64,000 nt of DNA from Propionibacteriaceae bacterium (GCA_030532575.1 JAUNKV010000005.1:1-64000), one strand, 5' to 3'. Shown: positions 9,490-18,495, numbered from the stretch's first letter. Numbers and translations: made by a program. The notes: generated from the sequence alone by a model not told the origin.

Positions 9490-10922
9490 ACCAGATGCCG
9501 GGTCACATCACCGATCCGCCCACCCTGGCCGGAGCCTTCGCGGACCTCGGGGATGCCGCTGCACCCCAGCCCCGGGCACCTCGTCGCGGAGTGGCCGCCC
9601 TTGTGCCATCGGTGGTCCAGGAGATCGACTGGAAGCTGGTGGTGGCGCTGCGCCGCCGAGCCGTGGACCAGATCACCGAGGCCCGGGAGGAGTGGCTGAA
9701 GCAGCAGGGCGTCCCCATGCCCGAGGAGGACCGCCGCATCCAGGGTCGCTCCATCATCCGGGCCGTGGTGCGCTCCCACGTCGAACAGCTCGGTCGGCAG
9801 GGCTCGGCCCTGTGGCCGCTGGAGCTGGAGGACCGTTACGCCGAGGCCATCGCGGATGCGATCTTCGGCTACGGCAGGCTCACCCCGGTGCTGTCGATCC
9901 CGGAGGCCGAGAACATCGAGATCTCGGGCTGGGACAGCGTCGTCGTGCAGTACCCCGACGGTCGCCGCGTCGCTCACCCGCCGGTGGCGGAATCGGATGA
10001 GGAGCTCATCGAGATCGTGCGTTTCCTGGGTGAGACCGCCAACCCGCCCCGTCCCTTCGACGACGCCCACCCCACGATGACGCTGGCCCTCGGCAGTCAG
10101 TTCCGGCTCCACGCCATCGGATTCGGACTCAGCCACCGACCGAGCGTCATCATCCGGCAGCACACCTTCACCAGCGTCGATCTGCGGGAGCTGTCCCGGC
10201 GGGGGATGATGCCTCTGGAGGTGGCCCACTTCCTGTCCCGGGCGGTCCTGGCGCGCAGGTCCATCGTGATCTCCGGGGATCAGGGGGCGGGCAAGACCAC
10301 CCTGCTGCGGGCACTCATCGCGGAGATTCCCGACAACGAACGGTTCGGCACCCTGGAGACCGATTTCGAGCTGCTCACCCATCTGCAGCCGAACCGGCGC
10401 AACATGTTGGCCCTGCAGGCCCGCTCCGGGATGGGCGAACAGATCGGTGGCAGAAGGGTCGGGGACTGGAGCGTGGCCGATCTGATCCCGGAGGCGCTGC
10501 GGCAGAACCTGTCCCGGCTGGTCGTCGGCGAGGTCCGGGGCGCGGAGGCCGGGGCGATGCTGGAGGCGATGGTCTCCGGGGCCGGAACCCTGTCCACCAC
10601 ACACTCCCACTCCGCGGCCTCCACCATCGACCGTCTGGCCGCCCGGGTGGCACAGGGTGGGGTGCTGGGGATCGAGGAGGCGACCCGCCAGATCGCCCAC
10701 CACATCGACCTCATCGTCCACGTGCGGCTGGAGGACGAGACCTGGCGGGGCGGGTTGCGGCACCGTTTCATCAGCGAGATCAGACACCTGACGGGGACCA
10801 TCGAGGCGGGGCGTCCCAGCACCCATCTGGTCTACACCAGCGGTCCCCCGGCCCGTTTCGCCCCGGAGGCGGAGTTGGCCCAGGAGCTCTCCCGGTATGC
10901 GAGGCCGTCATGGGAACGCTGA
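9486..10922 (+). CDS. tadA: TadA/CpaF-type secretion ATPase of the Flp pilus
   Basis: 478 residues. An N-terminal all-alpha region precedes the core RecA-like ATPase. Walker A is GDQGAGKTTLLRAL (about residue 262-275), the Asp box is ETDFEL, Walker B lies in SRLVVGEVRGAEA, and the His-box region is GTLSTTHSHSA. These are typical for the CpaF subfamily that powers Flp/Tad pilus extension and retraction. The GTG at 9486 follows GGAGAGG closely. An in-frame ATG at 9495 is possible. It overlaps tadB by 13 nt. Confidence 0.9.
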   Translation: MNQMPGHITDPPTLAGAFADLGDAAAPQPRAPRRGVAALVPSVVQEIDWKLVVALRRRAVDQITEAREEWLKQQGVPMPEEDRRIQGRSIIRAVVRSHVEQLGRQGSALWPLELEDRYAEAIADAIFGYGRLTPVLSIPEAENIEISGWDSVVVQYPDGRRVAHPPVAESDEELIEIVRFLGETANPPRPFDDAHPTMTLALGSQFRLHAIGFGLSHRPSVIIRQHTFTSVDLRELSRRGMMPLEVAHFLSRAVLARRSIVISGDQGAGKTTLLRALIAEIPDNERFGTLETDFELLTHLQPNRRNMLALQARSGMGEQIGGRRVGDWSVADLIPEALRQNLSRLVVGEVRGAEAGAMLEAMVSGAGTLSTTHSHSAASTIDRLAARVAQGGVLGIEEATRQIAHHIDLIVHVRLEDETWRGGLRHRFISEIRHLTGTIEAGRPSTHLVYTSGPPARFAPEAELAQELSRYARPSWER

Positions 10923-11767
10923 CGGCGGCCGGGTGCGGCGTGCTCATCACGGTCGGGGTGCTGCTGATGGTGGCAGGGCTGAGGCGCAGCGCCGAGCCGT
11001 CGATCTCGCCCGGGTATCGACCCGCCGGGTGGCTGACGCGGGTCTGGGGCAGGCTCAGCAGGCGGATGCGGCTGTGGTGCGCCTCGGTACTGGTCCTGTC
11101 CCTGGCGCTGGCGGTGTTGTTCAGTTGGCCTGCCCTGGCCTTCGTCGTCCCCTTGATCGGCATCGGGGTGCCCATCGCCCTGACCGCTCCACCGAACGAC
11201 GAGGTGGCCGACCTCACCGCCATCGACCGGTGGCTGCGGCTGCTCGGCCCCTCCATCGCGACGGGCAAGTCGGTGCGTGACGCCATCCTGACCACCGCCC
11301 GGCAGGCTCCGGAGAGGCTGCAGGAGTCACTGCAGCGCATGGTTCGGCGGGTTGATCTGGGCTGGAACACCCGGGATGCGCTGTTGGCGATGGCTGACGA
11401 CCTCGGCTCGCCCGAGGCCGATGGCCCCCTGATCGCACTGGCGATGGCCTCGGAGCGCGGCGGAACCGGTTCCCAGGCCCTGCTGGCGGCCTTGACCGAC
11501 AACACCAGGGCACGGCTCCGCGACGCCCGGGTGATGGCGACAGAGCGCGCCAAACCGCTGGCCGTCGTCCGCCAGGTGGTGACGATCACCGTGGTGATCC
11601 TCGTGGTGATGACGGTGATCTCCCCCGGCTATTTCGCCCTGTACGCCACCGTGCTGGGGCAGGCCCTGGCGATCAGCATCGTGATGCTCTACGTCGGCTC
11701 CCTGCTGATGCTGAGGCACCGGATGCGGCCTCGGCGCGGACTGCGTTTCCTCGGGAGGCGAACATGA
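10910..11767 (+). CDS. TadB-like pilus inner-membrane platform protein (GspF family)
   Basis: 285 residues with membrane segments near 6-24, 60-90, 222-245 and 248-268, and a cytoplasmic T2SS-F domain between (LLGPSIATGKSVRDAILTTA ... MASERGGTGSQALLAAL). With TadC it forms the platform on which the TadA ATPase acts. The start overlaps tadA by 13 nt and the stop overlaps tadC (ATGA), so the genes are co-translated. Confidence 0.82.
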   Translation: MGTLTAAGCGVLITVGVLLMVAGLRRSAEPSISPGYRPAGWLTRVWGRLSRRMRLWCASVLVLSLALAVLFSWPALAFVVPLIGIGVPIALTAPPNDEVADLTAIDRWLRLLGPSIATGKSVRDAILTTARQAPERLQESLQRMVRRVDLGWNTRDALLAMADDLGSPEADGPLIALAMASERGGTGSQALLAALTDNTRARLRDARVMATERAKPLAVVRQVVTITVVILVVMTVISPGYFALYATVLGQALAISIVMLYVGSLLMLRHRMRPRRGLRFLGRRT

Positions 11768-12648
11768 CCACGTGGGGTCTGGCCAGCTTCATCGGGATGC
11801 TGCTCGGGGCTGGGGTGTTCCTGATCGTGCTGGGCGCGATGCGTCGCCCCGTCGGCCTGGGGCAGGCCCTGTCCCAGTTGACGGAGGAGCCGGGAGGTGC
11901 TCAGGAGCAGGCGGCTGCTCCCAGTGGTCTGGAGGCCGCTGGGAGCTGGTTCCAGCGCTGTCTGCACCTGACGGTGAGACCCGGGCAGGAACGTCTCCTG
12001 GCACGCTCTGGCCGCAGCGTGGCGGATTTCTTCACCGAGAAGTTGGTGTGGGCGGTCACGGGTGCGCTGCTCCCGCTGGTGTGGGCGGCCGCATCAGTTG
12101 CCCTGGGCAGCCCGCCGCCCGCGCTGCCGATGCTGCTCAGCCCGGCGCTGGCGGTGGGCGGCTACTTCCTCGCGGACTGGCGGCTGTCCCGGGGGATGAA
12201 GGAGACCAACCACGCCACGGCGGAGTCGCTGTACACCTTCTTCGACCTGGTGGTGCTGGAACGGCTCGCCGGGGCCTCCGCCACCCAGGCGGCCACCGGC
12301 GCCGCTTCCCTGGCCGCCGCGCCCCTGTTCCGCCGGATCAGCACCGGTCTGGAGAAGGCCCGGCTGGAGCAGTCCTCGCCGTGGCGGGAGCTCGAGCGCA
12401 TCGCGGTGGAGTGGGAGCTGCCGGAGCTTCGCGACTTCGCGGATGTGATGCGCCTCGAGGAGCAGGGTGCCGCCTTGGCCGACACCCTCCTGGCGCGGGT
12501 GACCGAGCTGCGGGAGGGGCACAACGCCCAGCTCCTGACCCAGGCCCAGCAGGAGGCGGAGGGGTTGACGATCTGGATGACGATCCCCGCGCTTGCGCTC
12601 GGCCTGACCTTCATCATCCCGCCACTGCTGGCCCTCATGGGCCACTGA
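11764..12648 (+). CDS. TadC-like pilus inner-membrane platform protein (GspF family)
   Basis: 294 residues. Membrane segments are near 5-25, 95-115, 120-140 and at the C-terminus (LALGLTFIIPPLLALM). The central T2SS-F-like part includes LERLAGASATQAATGAA and LREGHNAQLLTQAQQEAEGL. It pairs with TadB. The gene ends 80 bp before the tiny pilin gene, and a separate promoter-like motif lies in that gap, so the pilin may be expressed apart from the machine genes, as is common in Tad loci. Confidence 0.8.
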   Translation: MTTWGLASFIGMLLGAGVFLIVLGAMRRPVGLGQALSQLTEEPGGAQEQAAAPSGLEAAGSWFQRCLHLTVRPGQERLLARSGRSVADFFTEKLVWAVTGALLPLVWAAASVALGSPPPALPMLLSPALAVGGYFLADWRLSRGMKETNHATAESLYTFFDLVVLERLAGASATQAATGAASLAAAPLFRRISTGLEKARLEQSSPWRELERIAVEWELPELRDFADVMRLEEQGAALADTLLARVTELREGHNAQLLTQAQQEAEGLTIWMTIPALALGLTFIIPPLLALMGH

Positions 12649-12667
12649 GCACAACTGAAAACTGACC

Positions 12668-12703
12668 CTGTGGAAAAAGAACATCCGGGCTGATCCGTGC
12701 CCA
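12668..12703 (+). promoter_or_regulatory. Upstream motif shared with the gene at 62706
   Basis: TGTGGAAAA at 12669-12677 and CTGATCCGTGCC starting at 12690 recur with identical 21-nt register at 62661-62695 in front of a second SAF-domain gene. It ends about 26 bp before the pilin start. Probably a promoter or activator site for a common regulator. The factor is unknown. Confidence 0.5.
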
Positions 12704-12728
12704 TGATGATTGTGAAAGGAAAACCACC

Positions 12729-12905
12729 ATGACCCCCGTAGACATCCTCCTGGAGCATCTGCTCGGCCGCCTCCGGCTGCCCGCGCGAGACGAACGCGGG
12801 CTGTCACAGTCCACCGAGAACGCGATCCTGCTGGCCGGGGCCGTGAGCATCGCCACCCTGATCGTCATCACGCTCACCGCCTATGTCAAGGCCCGTCTGC
12901 CGTAG
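12729..12905 (+). CDS. Tiny Flp-like pilin
   Basis: 58 residues, single hydrophobic segment (about 32-50). The sequence around residues 21-36 (DERGLSQSTENAILLA) resembles the Flp prepilin cleavage region, where a leader ends in Gly and the mature protein starts with a hydrophobic helix containing a Glu. Here the Glu is at +6 after Gly rather than the usual +5 and is followed by Asn rather than Tyr. AAAGGA lies 8 nt upstream of the ATG. Position right after tadC and size support a pilin role. It could instead be another small Tad-associated membrane peptide. No prepilin peptidase gene is seen in the window. Confidence 0.7.
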   Translation: MTPVDILLEHLLGRLRLPARDERGLSQSTENAILLAGAVSIATLIVITLTAYVKARLP

Positions 12906-12924
12906 CCGGGTGAAAGGAGCTGCC

Positions 12925-15573
12925 TTGAAGCGCCTGTTGCTCTCATTGACCGCCACCTCATGCCTCATGGGCATCGTGGTGGGAATGCCCTGGCTGCTGT
13001 TGCGGTGGGGCCGGGGGTTCGAGCTGTCGCCCGGCTCGTGGACACGCTGGCTGCGCCCTGACGACGGCTCCCTGACCCTCTCCCTGCTCACCCTCCTGGC
13101 CTGGGCAGCCTGGGCGGTGTTCGCCTGGAGCGTCGTCGCCGAGGCCGCCCGGCTGCTCTCGAAAGGACGCCTGCGGCTCCGGCTCCCGGGCACCTCCTGG
13201 CTGTCCCCGGTGGTCTCGGTCCTGGTGACAGCCGCCCTGGCCCCACTGGCCACGGCCCAAGCCGCAGCCCCCGAGGCTGTTCCCGTGGTGACGGTCACCA
13301 CGGCACCGGCCACGGCACCGATGACCTCCCCCGAGCCCGAACCGGATCGGGAGGAGGTGGAGGAGGCCGGGGAGAGCACCTCAGCTGAGCGGTGGCGGCA
13401 GTACACGGTGCTTCCCGGTGACGAGTTGTGGGACATCGCCGCCCGTGAGTTGGGAGGCGGGGAACGGTGGCGGGAGATCGTCGCTGCGAATCCGGGGCTG
13501 GATCCCCAGGCACCACCCTCCCCCGGCACCGTCCTGCAAATCCCGGCCACGATCACGGTGGAACGCGGCGACACGCTGTGGGCGTTGGCGAAGGAGCACC
13601 TGGGAGACCCCGAGAGTTGGCCCCAGCTGCACCAGGCCAACCAGGACCTGGTCACCAACCCGGATGAGATCGATGTCGGCTGGCGCCTCACCCTGCCCGG
13701 CGCCGGAGCCCCCGCACTGCCAGAGGGGGGCTCAGAGAAGACGGCGGCCGTACCCGGCGCACCGAGTGCACCGAGCACCCCCGTCGTGCCAAGTTCGCCT
13801 GCAGCAACACCGGTGGTGGTCGCTCCGCCTACCGCCATGACCACCACTTCGGCGGAGGATGGGGGTGAGGCCGAGCAGGACAGGGCTCCCCGCCATGCGG
13901 TCTCCGCGACCGCGCCCTCGCCGAGTTCCCCGGCCTTCCAGGTGCTCGGTCCGGTCGGGGCACTGCTCGGGGCTGGTCTGGCCTTCACCCTGGCCTCGCG
14001 GCGTCGACTCTCCCTGGGGCAACGTCAGGCCGGGCATCGCATCCCCGAGGTCCCGGCCGAGCTGTCCCGGCACTGGGCGGCATTGGGACTGTTGGCGGCC
14101 GAAGCCCCCGAGCCCCTGAACGAGGAGCTGGCCCCGACCGCCGTGCTGCTCGGCTGGGATCACGATCAGCAGGAACTGTGGTGCGACCTGGAGTCGGAGC
14201 CGCTGTGGCTGGAAGGGGGAGGTGAGGAGATCCACTCCCTGTGCGCCGCCCTGCTGACCAGCCTGCTGTGCGCTGAATGGTCCCACGATGTCGAGGTGGT
14301 GGCGATCACCGCTGATGTGGCCTGGGCGGCATCGCTCGACGACCCTCGGCTGAGTCAGCTCCCCGACACCGCGACGGGGCTGGAGCGGCTGGACCGGCTG
14401 GTGACCAACCGGCTGGCCGCACTGGGCGAGGACACCCTCACCTCGATTCGCCGAGACCCGGACCGGGCCCCCGGCTTCGCCCCGACCATCTTCCTGTTCT
14501 GCTCCCCCCTGGAGCCCGCGGAATGCGCCGTGGTCACCACTCTGCTCGGCCGGGGCAGGGCCGGGGTGGGGGTGGTTGCGGCCCACACCGGAGAGGACAC
14601 CGCCGCCGGTACCACTTCGAGCCGCACGGTGCGTCTGTTCTCCGACACGAGGGCCGAGGCGATCCCCGGCGGGGAGTTCACCCCCCAGCTGCTGCAGGCC
14701 CCGGCACGTCACGCCCTCATCGGCCTGTTCGAGGCCACAGGAAACCCCGGGACCCACCCCGCTGCGTGGTGGGGACCTGACAACATCACCCCGCTGCCGA
14801 GCAGCCCGATCTCGGAGGAGCTGAGGATGCCCCCGAAACCGTCTTCCCCAACCCTGCTGCTCCTGGGGGAGGCGCAGCTGGTGGCCTACGACGGGCAGCC
14901 CCCGTCCCGGAGCATCGGGCGCTGCCTCGAGGCCTGCGCCTGGTTGCTGGCCAACCCGGGGTGCACACCCACCCAGATGCGGGAGGGGCTGATGATCGCC
15001 GAGGGCACCCGGCGCTCGGTGGTGTCGCGGCTGCGCGGCTGGCTGGGCTGCTCCCCCGACGGCGAGCACCTGCCTGACGCCTACTCCGGCAGGATCGAAC
15101 TGGCCTCGACGGTGTCCAGCGACTGGGAGAGGTTCCAGTCCCTGCTGACCGGCGGGGTCACCCAGGCCAGCGAGACCGCCCTGACCGAGGCCCTGGCCCT
15201 GGTGCGGGGAGCTCCCCTGGCAGGCTACGAGTTCCAGTGGGTGTGGGCCGAGTCCTTGCGGTGCGACATGGTGGCGATGATCGTTGACGCGGCGGTGGTG
15301 CTGGCGGAGCGGTGCCTCGCCAGGCAGGATCTGGAGGCTGCGGAATGGGCCCTGTTGCAGGGTTCACTGGCCGGGCCGGACAGCGAGGCCCTGGCTGCGC
15401 GGCGCATCCTGCTTCGCGCAGCCCAGGGAGACCGCAGCGCCGTGGATCAGGAGGTGCTGGAACTCACCCGGATGGCCCGCTCCCAGGGGCGCGACCTGGC
15501 CGAGCCCACGGTGCGGATCATCCAGCAGGCCCTCAGCCGAACGCTCGCACCAGATGCGGTGTCACAGCGATGA
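12925..15573 (+). CDS. Membrane protein with two LysM domains and a C-terminal winged-helix/BTAD module
   Basis: 882 residues from a TTG at 12925 with AAAGGAG 6 nt upstream. Two N-terminal membrane segments (about 8-28, 50-70) and a third (about 90-110) are followed by two LysM repeats (YTVLPGDELWDIAARELG near 157 and ITVERGDTLWALAKEHLG near 210), a Pro/Ala linker, another hydrophobic segment near 345-360, a middle domain, and a C-terminal part from about 650 that looks like a DNA-binding winged helix (SIGRCLEACAWLLANPGCTP) plus a BTAD helical domain (EALALVRGAPLAGYEFQW). Such LysM/BTAD proteins accompany Tad-like loci in Actinobacteria (family knowledge). Its role, peptidoglycan sensing linked to control, is inference. 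Its 3' end overlaps the convergent ECF gene by 41 bp. Confidence 0.8.
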   Translation: MKRLLLSLTATSCLMGIVVGMPWLLLRWGRGFELSPGSWTRWLRPDDGSLTLSLLTLLAWAAWAVFAWSVVAEAARLLSKGRLRLRLPGTSWLSPVVSVLVTAALAPLATAQAAAPEAVPVVTVTTAPATAPMTSPEPEPDREEVEEAGESTSAERWRQYTVLPGDELWDIAARELGGGERWREIVAANPGLDPQAPPSPGTVLQIPATITVERGDTLWALAKEHLGDPESWPQLHQANQDLVTNPDEIDVGWRLTLPGAGAPALPEGGSEKTAAVPGAPSAPSTPVVPSSPAATPVVVAPPTAMTTTSAEDGGEAEQDRAPRHAVSATAPSPSSPAFQVLGPVGALLGAGLAFTLASRRRLSLGQRQAGHRIPEVPAELSRHWAALGLLAAEAPEPLNEELAPTAVLLGWDHDQQELWCDLESEPLWLEGGGEEIHSLCAALLTSLLCAEWSHDVEVVAITADVAWAASLDDPRLSQLPDTATGLERLDRLVTNRLAALGEDTLTSIRRDPDRAPGFAPTIFLFCSPLEPAECAVVTTLLGRGRAGVGVVAAHTGEDTAAGTTSSRTVRLFSDTRAEAIPGGEFTPQLLQAPARHALIGLFEATGNPGTHPAAWWGPDNITPLPSSPISEELRMPPKPSSPTLLLLGEAQLVAYDGQPPSRSIGRCLEACAWLLANPGCTPTQMREGLMIAEGTRRSVVSRLRGWLGCSPDGEHLPDAYSGRIELASTVSSDWERFQSLLTGGVTQASETALTEALALVRGAPLAGYEFQWVWAESLRCDMVAMIVDAAVVLAERCLARQDLEAAEWALLQGSLAGPDSEALAARRILLRAAQGDRSAVDQEVLELTRMARSQGRDLAEPTVRIIQQALSRTLAPDAVSQR

Positions 15574-17719
15574 CCAGGGCACACAGCACCACTGCGGTGT
15601 CGGAGCGGGTCCATGGGGCCTCACCGAGCCAGGTCCGTGGCCCCGGCGCCGAATAGCCGCGGGAGTCCATCGCAACGGTGAGCCTTCCGGCCCGGCGCAG
15701 GGCCTCCGCCAGCAGGGCGAAACACAGGGCGGCCCAGTACCTTCCCCGGCTGAGCAACCCACGGCCCGGTCCCAGACCTCGCACCCGGCGGGCCTGGGCC
15801 AGCTCCTGCCACAGGGCGGCGAACTCGCCGAGCCTGCGCAACGCCGCCGTCATCGCCAGCACCGGACGGGCCGGGAGTTTGAGGCGTCGCCCCAGGTGGT
15901 CGCCGAGGACAGTCGGGTCGAGACAACCCGCTGCCACCACCCCGGGTACGACGATGAGGGCCACCCTCAGCGCTGCCTGAGCTGCGGGGAGCAGGCTGGG
16001 TGGGGAGGCCAGGACCCAGTTGGACCAGGCCACCGACAGCACCGCGATCAGAGCCGGGAGCAGCCGGATCAGGCGAAGCCGGAACCCGGTCATGGCCGCC
16101 CCCATGACCACCATGACCACGCAGGCGACAAGCAGCGGCACCAGCCCCGATGCGGCGAGCCCTGAGACGGTGACCAGCCCCACCCCGGCCAGCAGCGACA
16201 GCGGCCCGGCGCGGCCCAGCAGGCCGGGTGGCGGGGTCACCGCGACAGCTTCGGGGGTCGGCACCTCTCGCAGGTGGTGCTCACGGTCGGCCAGCCGGGT
16301 CAGGCCCTCGTCATGGGTGGCCACGAGCACCCCGGTCCCGTTCCGGCTGGCGGCCTGGATGAGCCCTGCGACTGCCGCCCAGGAGTACCGGTCCAGCCCC
16401 ACCGTCGGTTCGTCGAGGGCCATCACGGCCGGGGCGTGGAGGAGCGCACAGGCCACGGCGAGGCGTCGCTGCTCCCCGCCGGACAGGCTGAGCGGATGCC
16501 GCTCGGCCAGCTCCTCGATCCCGAGCGCCGCCAGCAGTGCCCGAGCCTGTGGTTGTGTCTCCTGCCGTGGCCGACCGAGCGCATCGACGGTGGCCAGCAG
16601 CGATTCGAGGACCGTCTCCCCCACGGCCAGGGCCTCGGTGAACTGGGGCACCCACCCCATCCGTGAGGCCAGCTCGATGGAGCTCCACTGCCTGGGCTGC
16701 CCCGCCACACCCTCGAGCCGCACCTCACCCGAGGTGACGGGAAGCAAGCCGAGCAGCGTGGCCACCAGGGTGCTCTTGCCCGATCCGCTGGCCCCTCTCA
16801 GGGCCACCAGCTCCCCGGGGTTCAGCTGCAGGTCCACACCGTCGAGGACGAGCCGCTCGGGTCGCGGGGTGGCGTGGAGGCTGAGAGCGGCACGTCGGCT
16901 GACCCGAAGCCCTCGGGCCTGCAGTGCACGTGGCTCCTTTGGACGGTCCAGCTGGGGCTGCTGCGGAATTGGGGGAGCCGCTCCCGGAACCCACAGCCCC
17001 AGCTGCACCAGCTCCGCGCCGTGTGCCGCCAGGATCTCGGTGAGTGGGCCGTCGAAGCGGACCCGCCCCTGATCCAACACGACGAGCCGCTGCACGATTC
17101 CGACCCACCCCTCGATGTCGTGATCCACCACGACGAGGCTCGCCCGGCTCCGCTCGACCACCCGGCCCACCGCGTCGCGCACCTCCCGTGCCGCCGGGGC
17201 ATCCAGCATGGCGACCGGCTCGTCGAGGAGCAGCACGTCCGGGCGCAACGCCAACACCCCGGCCAGTGCCAGACGTTGCGCCTGCCCGCCGGAGAGCATC
17301 CCGGTGTCGTGCTGCTCCCCGTATGGAAAGCCCACCAGGTCCAGTGCCTGCTCCACCCTGGCCCGAATCTCCTCTGGAGTGACCCCCAGGTTCTCCGGCC
17401 CGAAGGCGACGTCCCGCCCGACCGTGGCGGTGATGATCGAATCGAAGGGCTGCTGCTGGACGAGCCCGACATCGGGACGACCGCTGCCAGCCGGGGTACC
17501 ACCCACCTGCACCGAGCCGGTCAGCTCGCCGGGGCTGTGCTCCTCCAGCACCCCGGCGAAGGCCCGGAGCAGGGTGGACTTGCCCGCGCCGCTCACCCCA
17601 GCCACCAGGACCCGCTCCCCCGGCGAGATGATGAGATCGACGGCGTTCAGCACCGGGGCCGCTGCCCCGAGTGGCTGCCAGGTGAGCCCCGACGCCTCGA
17701 GACCGCCCGGACTCGTCAT
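15533..17719 (-). CDS. ECF importer core: two ABC ATPase domains fused to EcfT
   Basis: 728 residues. ATPase domain 1 (about 1-225) has GVSGAGKSTLL, LSGGQAQRLALAG and VLLLDEPVAMLD. Domain 2 (about 245-470) has GASGSGKSTLV, LSGGEQRRLAVA and VMALDEPTVGLD. The C-terminal 250 residues are the transmembrane EcfT coupling protein with its two Ala-Arg-Gly type motifs (AQARRVRGLG and AMDSRGYSAPG). All three ECF core parts are thus in one chain. The start ATG at 17719 overlaps the stop of the S-component gene (ATGA), so the whole importer is one transcript under the TPP riboswitch. The substrate is set by the S component, likely a thiamine precursor. Confidence 0.9.
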   Translation of the reverse strand: MTSPGGLEASGLTWQPLGAAAPVLNAVDLIISPGERVLVAGVSGAGKSTLLRAFAGVLEEHSPGELTGSVQVGGTPAGSGRPDVGLVQQQPFDSIITATVGRDVAFGPENLGVTPEEIRARVEQALDLVGFPYGEQHDTGMLSGGQAQRLALAGVLALRPDVLLLDEPVAMLDAPAAREVRDAVGRVVERSRASLVVVDHDIEGWVGIVQRLVVLDQGRVRFDGPLTEILAAHGAELVQLGLWVPGAAPPIPQQPQLDRPKEPRALQARGLRVSRRAALSLHATPRPERLVLDGVDLQLNPGELVALRGASGSGKSTLVATLLGLLPVTSGEVRLEGVAGQPRQWSSIELASRMGWVPQFTEALAVGETVLESLLATVDALGRPRQETQPQARALLAALGIEELAERHPLSLSGGEQRRLAVACALLHAPAVMALDEPTVGLDRYSWAAVAGLIQAASRNGTGVLVATHDEGLTRLADREHHLREVPTPEAVAVTPPPGLLGRAGPLSLLAGVGLVTVSGLAASGLVPLLVACVVMVVMGAAMTGFRLRLIRLLPALIAVLSVAWSNWVLASPPSLLPAAQAALRVALIVVPGVVAAGCLDPTVLGDHLGRRLKLPARPVLAMTAALRRLGEFAALWQELAQARRVRGLGPGRGLLSRGRYWAALCFALLAEALRRAGRLTVAMDSRGYSAPGPRTWLGEAPWTRSDTAVVLCALVIAVTPHLVRAFG

Positions 17720-18333
17720 GCCTTCGCGGCCAACCGCTCCCGCCCCGGCGGGAAGGCCTGGAGAGCCCCGGTCCTGGCCAGCGCCTTCACCAGGAACCAG
17801 CCGCCGACACCAGCGATGACAGCCCCGGAGAGCAGGGCGAAGCCAAGCGCGATGAAACGCTGCGGCCAGCTGTACTCGGCCTGGTAGACCCACCACTCCC
17901 ACAGGGTCAGCTCCAGCAGGGCGGCGAGCAGGCCGCCGAGCACGGCCATCACGATCCGCCAGTTGCGCCACAGCAGGAGCGCCATTGCTATCTCCACCCC
18001 CAGTCCTTGGAGGAAACCGGAGACCATGACGTTGAAGCCCCACTGGTTGCCGAGCAGCGCCTCCACGGTTGCGGCGATGAGCTCACAGAACAGAGCCGCC
18101 CCCGGCCTACGGATGACCAACGCGCCCACCACAGCGGGCAGCAGCCACACACCGAGCACCACGCTGCCGCTGGGCGGGTAGACCGCGAAGGCCGGGCTGA
18201 ACAGCCCATAGAGCGCGTCCCAGCCCCAGAATGCAACACCGAGCGCAACGCCCAGGATCGCGGTGGTCACGATGTCGATGGAACGCCAGGCCCAGGGGCG
18301 CCCCGTGGCCAGCTGTGGCTTCGTGGTGATCAT
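17716..18333 (-). CDS. ykoE: YkoE-type ECF substrate-binding membrane subunit (thiamine precursor uptake)
   Basis: 205 residues with six predicted membrane segments. Segments such as IDIVTTAILGVALGVAFWGWDALYG near the N-terminus and ELIAATVEALLGNQWGFNVMVSGFLQGLGVE match the YkoE/thiamin-HMP S-component pattern. AGGAG lies 6 nt before the ATG at 18333. It is preceded by a TPP riboswitch and followed, with a 4-nt overlap, by the ATPase/EcfT fusion. Uptake of hydroxymethylpyrimidine or thiamine, repressed by TPP, is a strong inference from this context. Confidence 0.88.
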   Translation of the reverse strand: MITTKPQLATGRPWAWRSIDIVTTAILGVALGVAFWGWDALYGLFSPAFAVYPPSGSVVLGVWLLPAVVGALVIRRPGAALFCELIAATVEALLGNQWGFNVMVSGFLQGLGVEIAMALLLWRNWRIVMAVLGGLLAALLELTLWEWWVYQAEYSWPQRFIALGFALLSGAVIAGVGGWFLVKALARTGALQAFPPGRERLAAKA

Positions 18334-18411
18334 GTTGACTCCTGTGGTCGGCCGGTCTCCCGGATGCCTCAGGGACATCGACGCACCCGGTGTGCGTCGA
18401 CATGAGATGCC

Positions 18412-18495
18412 CGACTCCCTACGCCGGTGCAAACCGGATCAGGTTCGAGGGTCTGCGGTGGTCCGCACTCTCAGCGCTCGTGCGCTCCCCTGTCG
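18412..18495 (-). ncRNA. TPP (THI-box) riboswitch
   Basis: On the minus strand the conserved THI-box strings appear in order: CTGAGAG near the 5' half, then ACCCTCGAACCTGATC, CCGGTTTGCACCGG and CGTAGGGAGTCG. The outer P1 arms are CGAC (18495-18492) and GTCG (18415-18412). It ends about 80 nt before the ATG of the ykoE-like gene. Binding of thiamine pyrophosphate should lower expression of the ECF importer. Confidence 0.93.

Noticed and set aside
8541-10826. Long minus-strand frames opposite tadZ and tadA
   Set aside because: Antisense shadows of genes with clear ATPase motifs on the plus strand.
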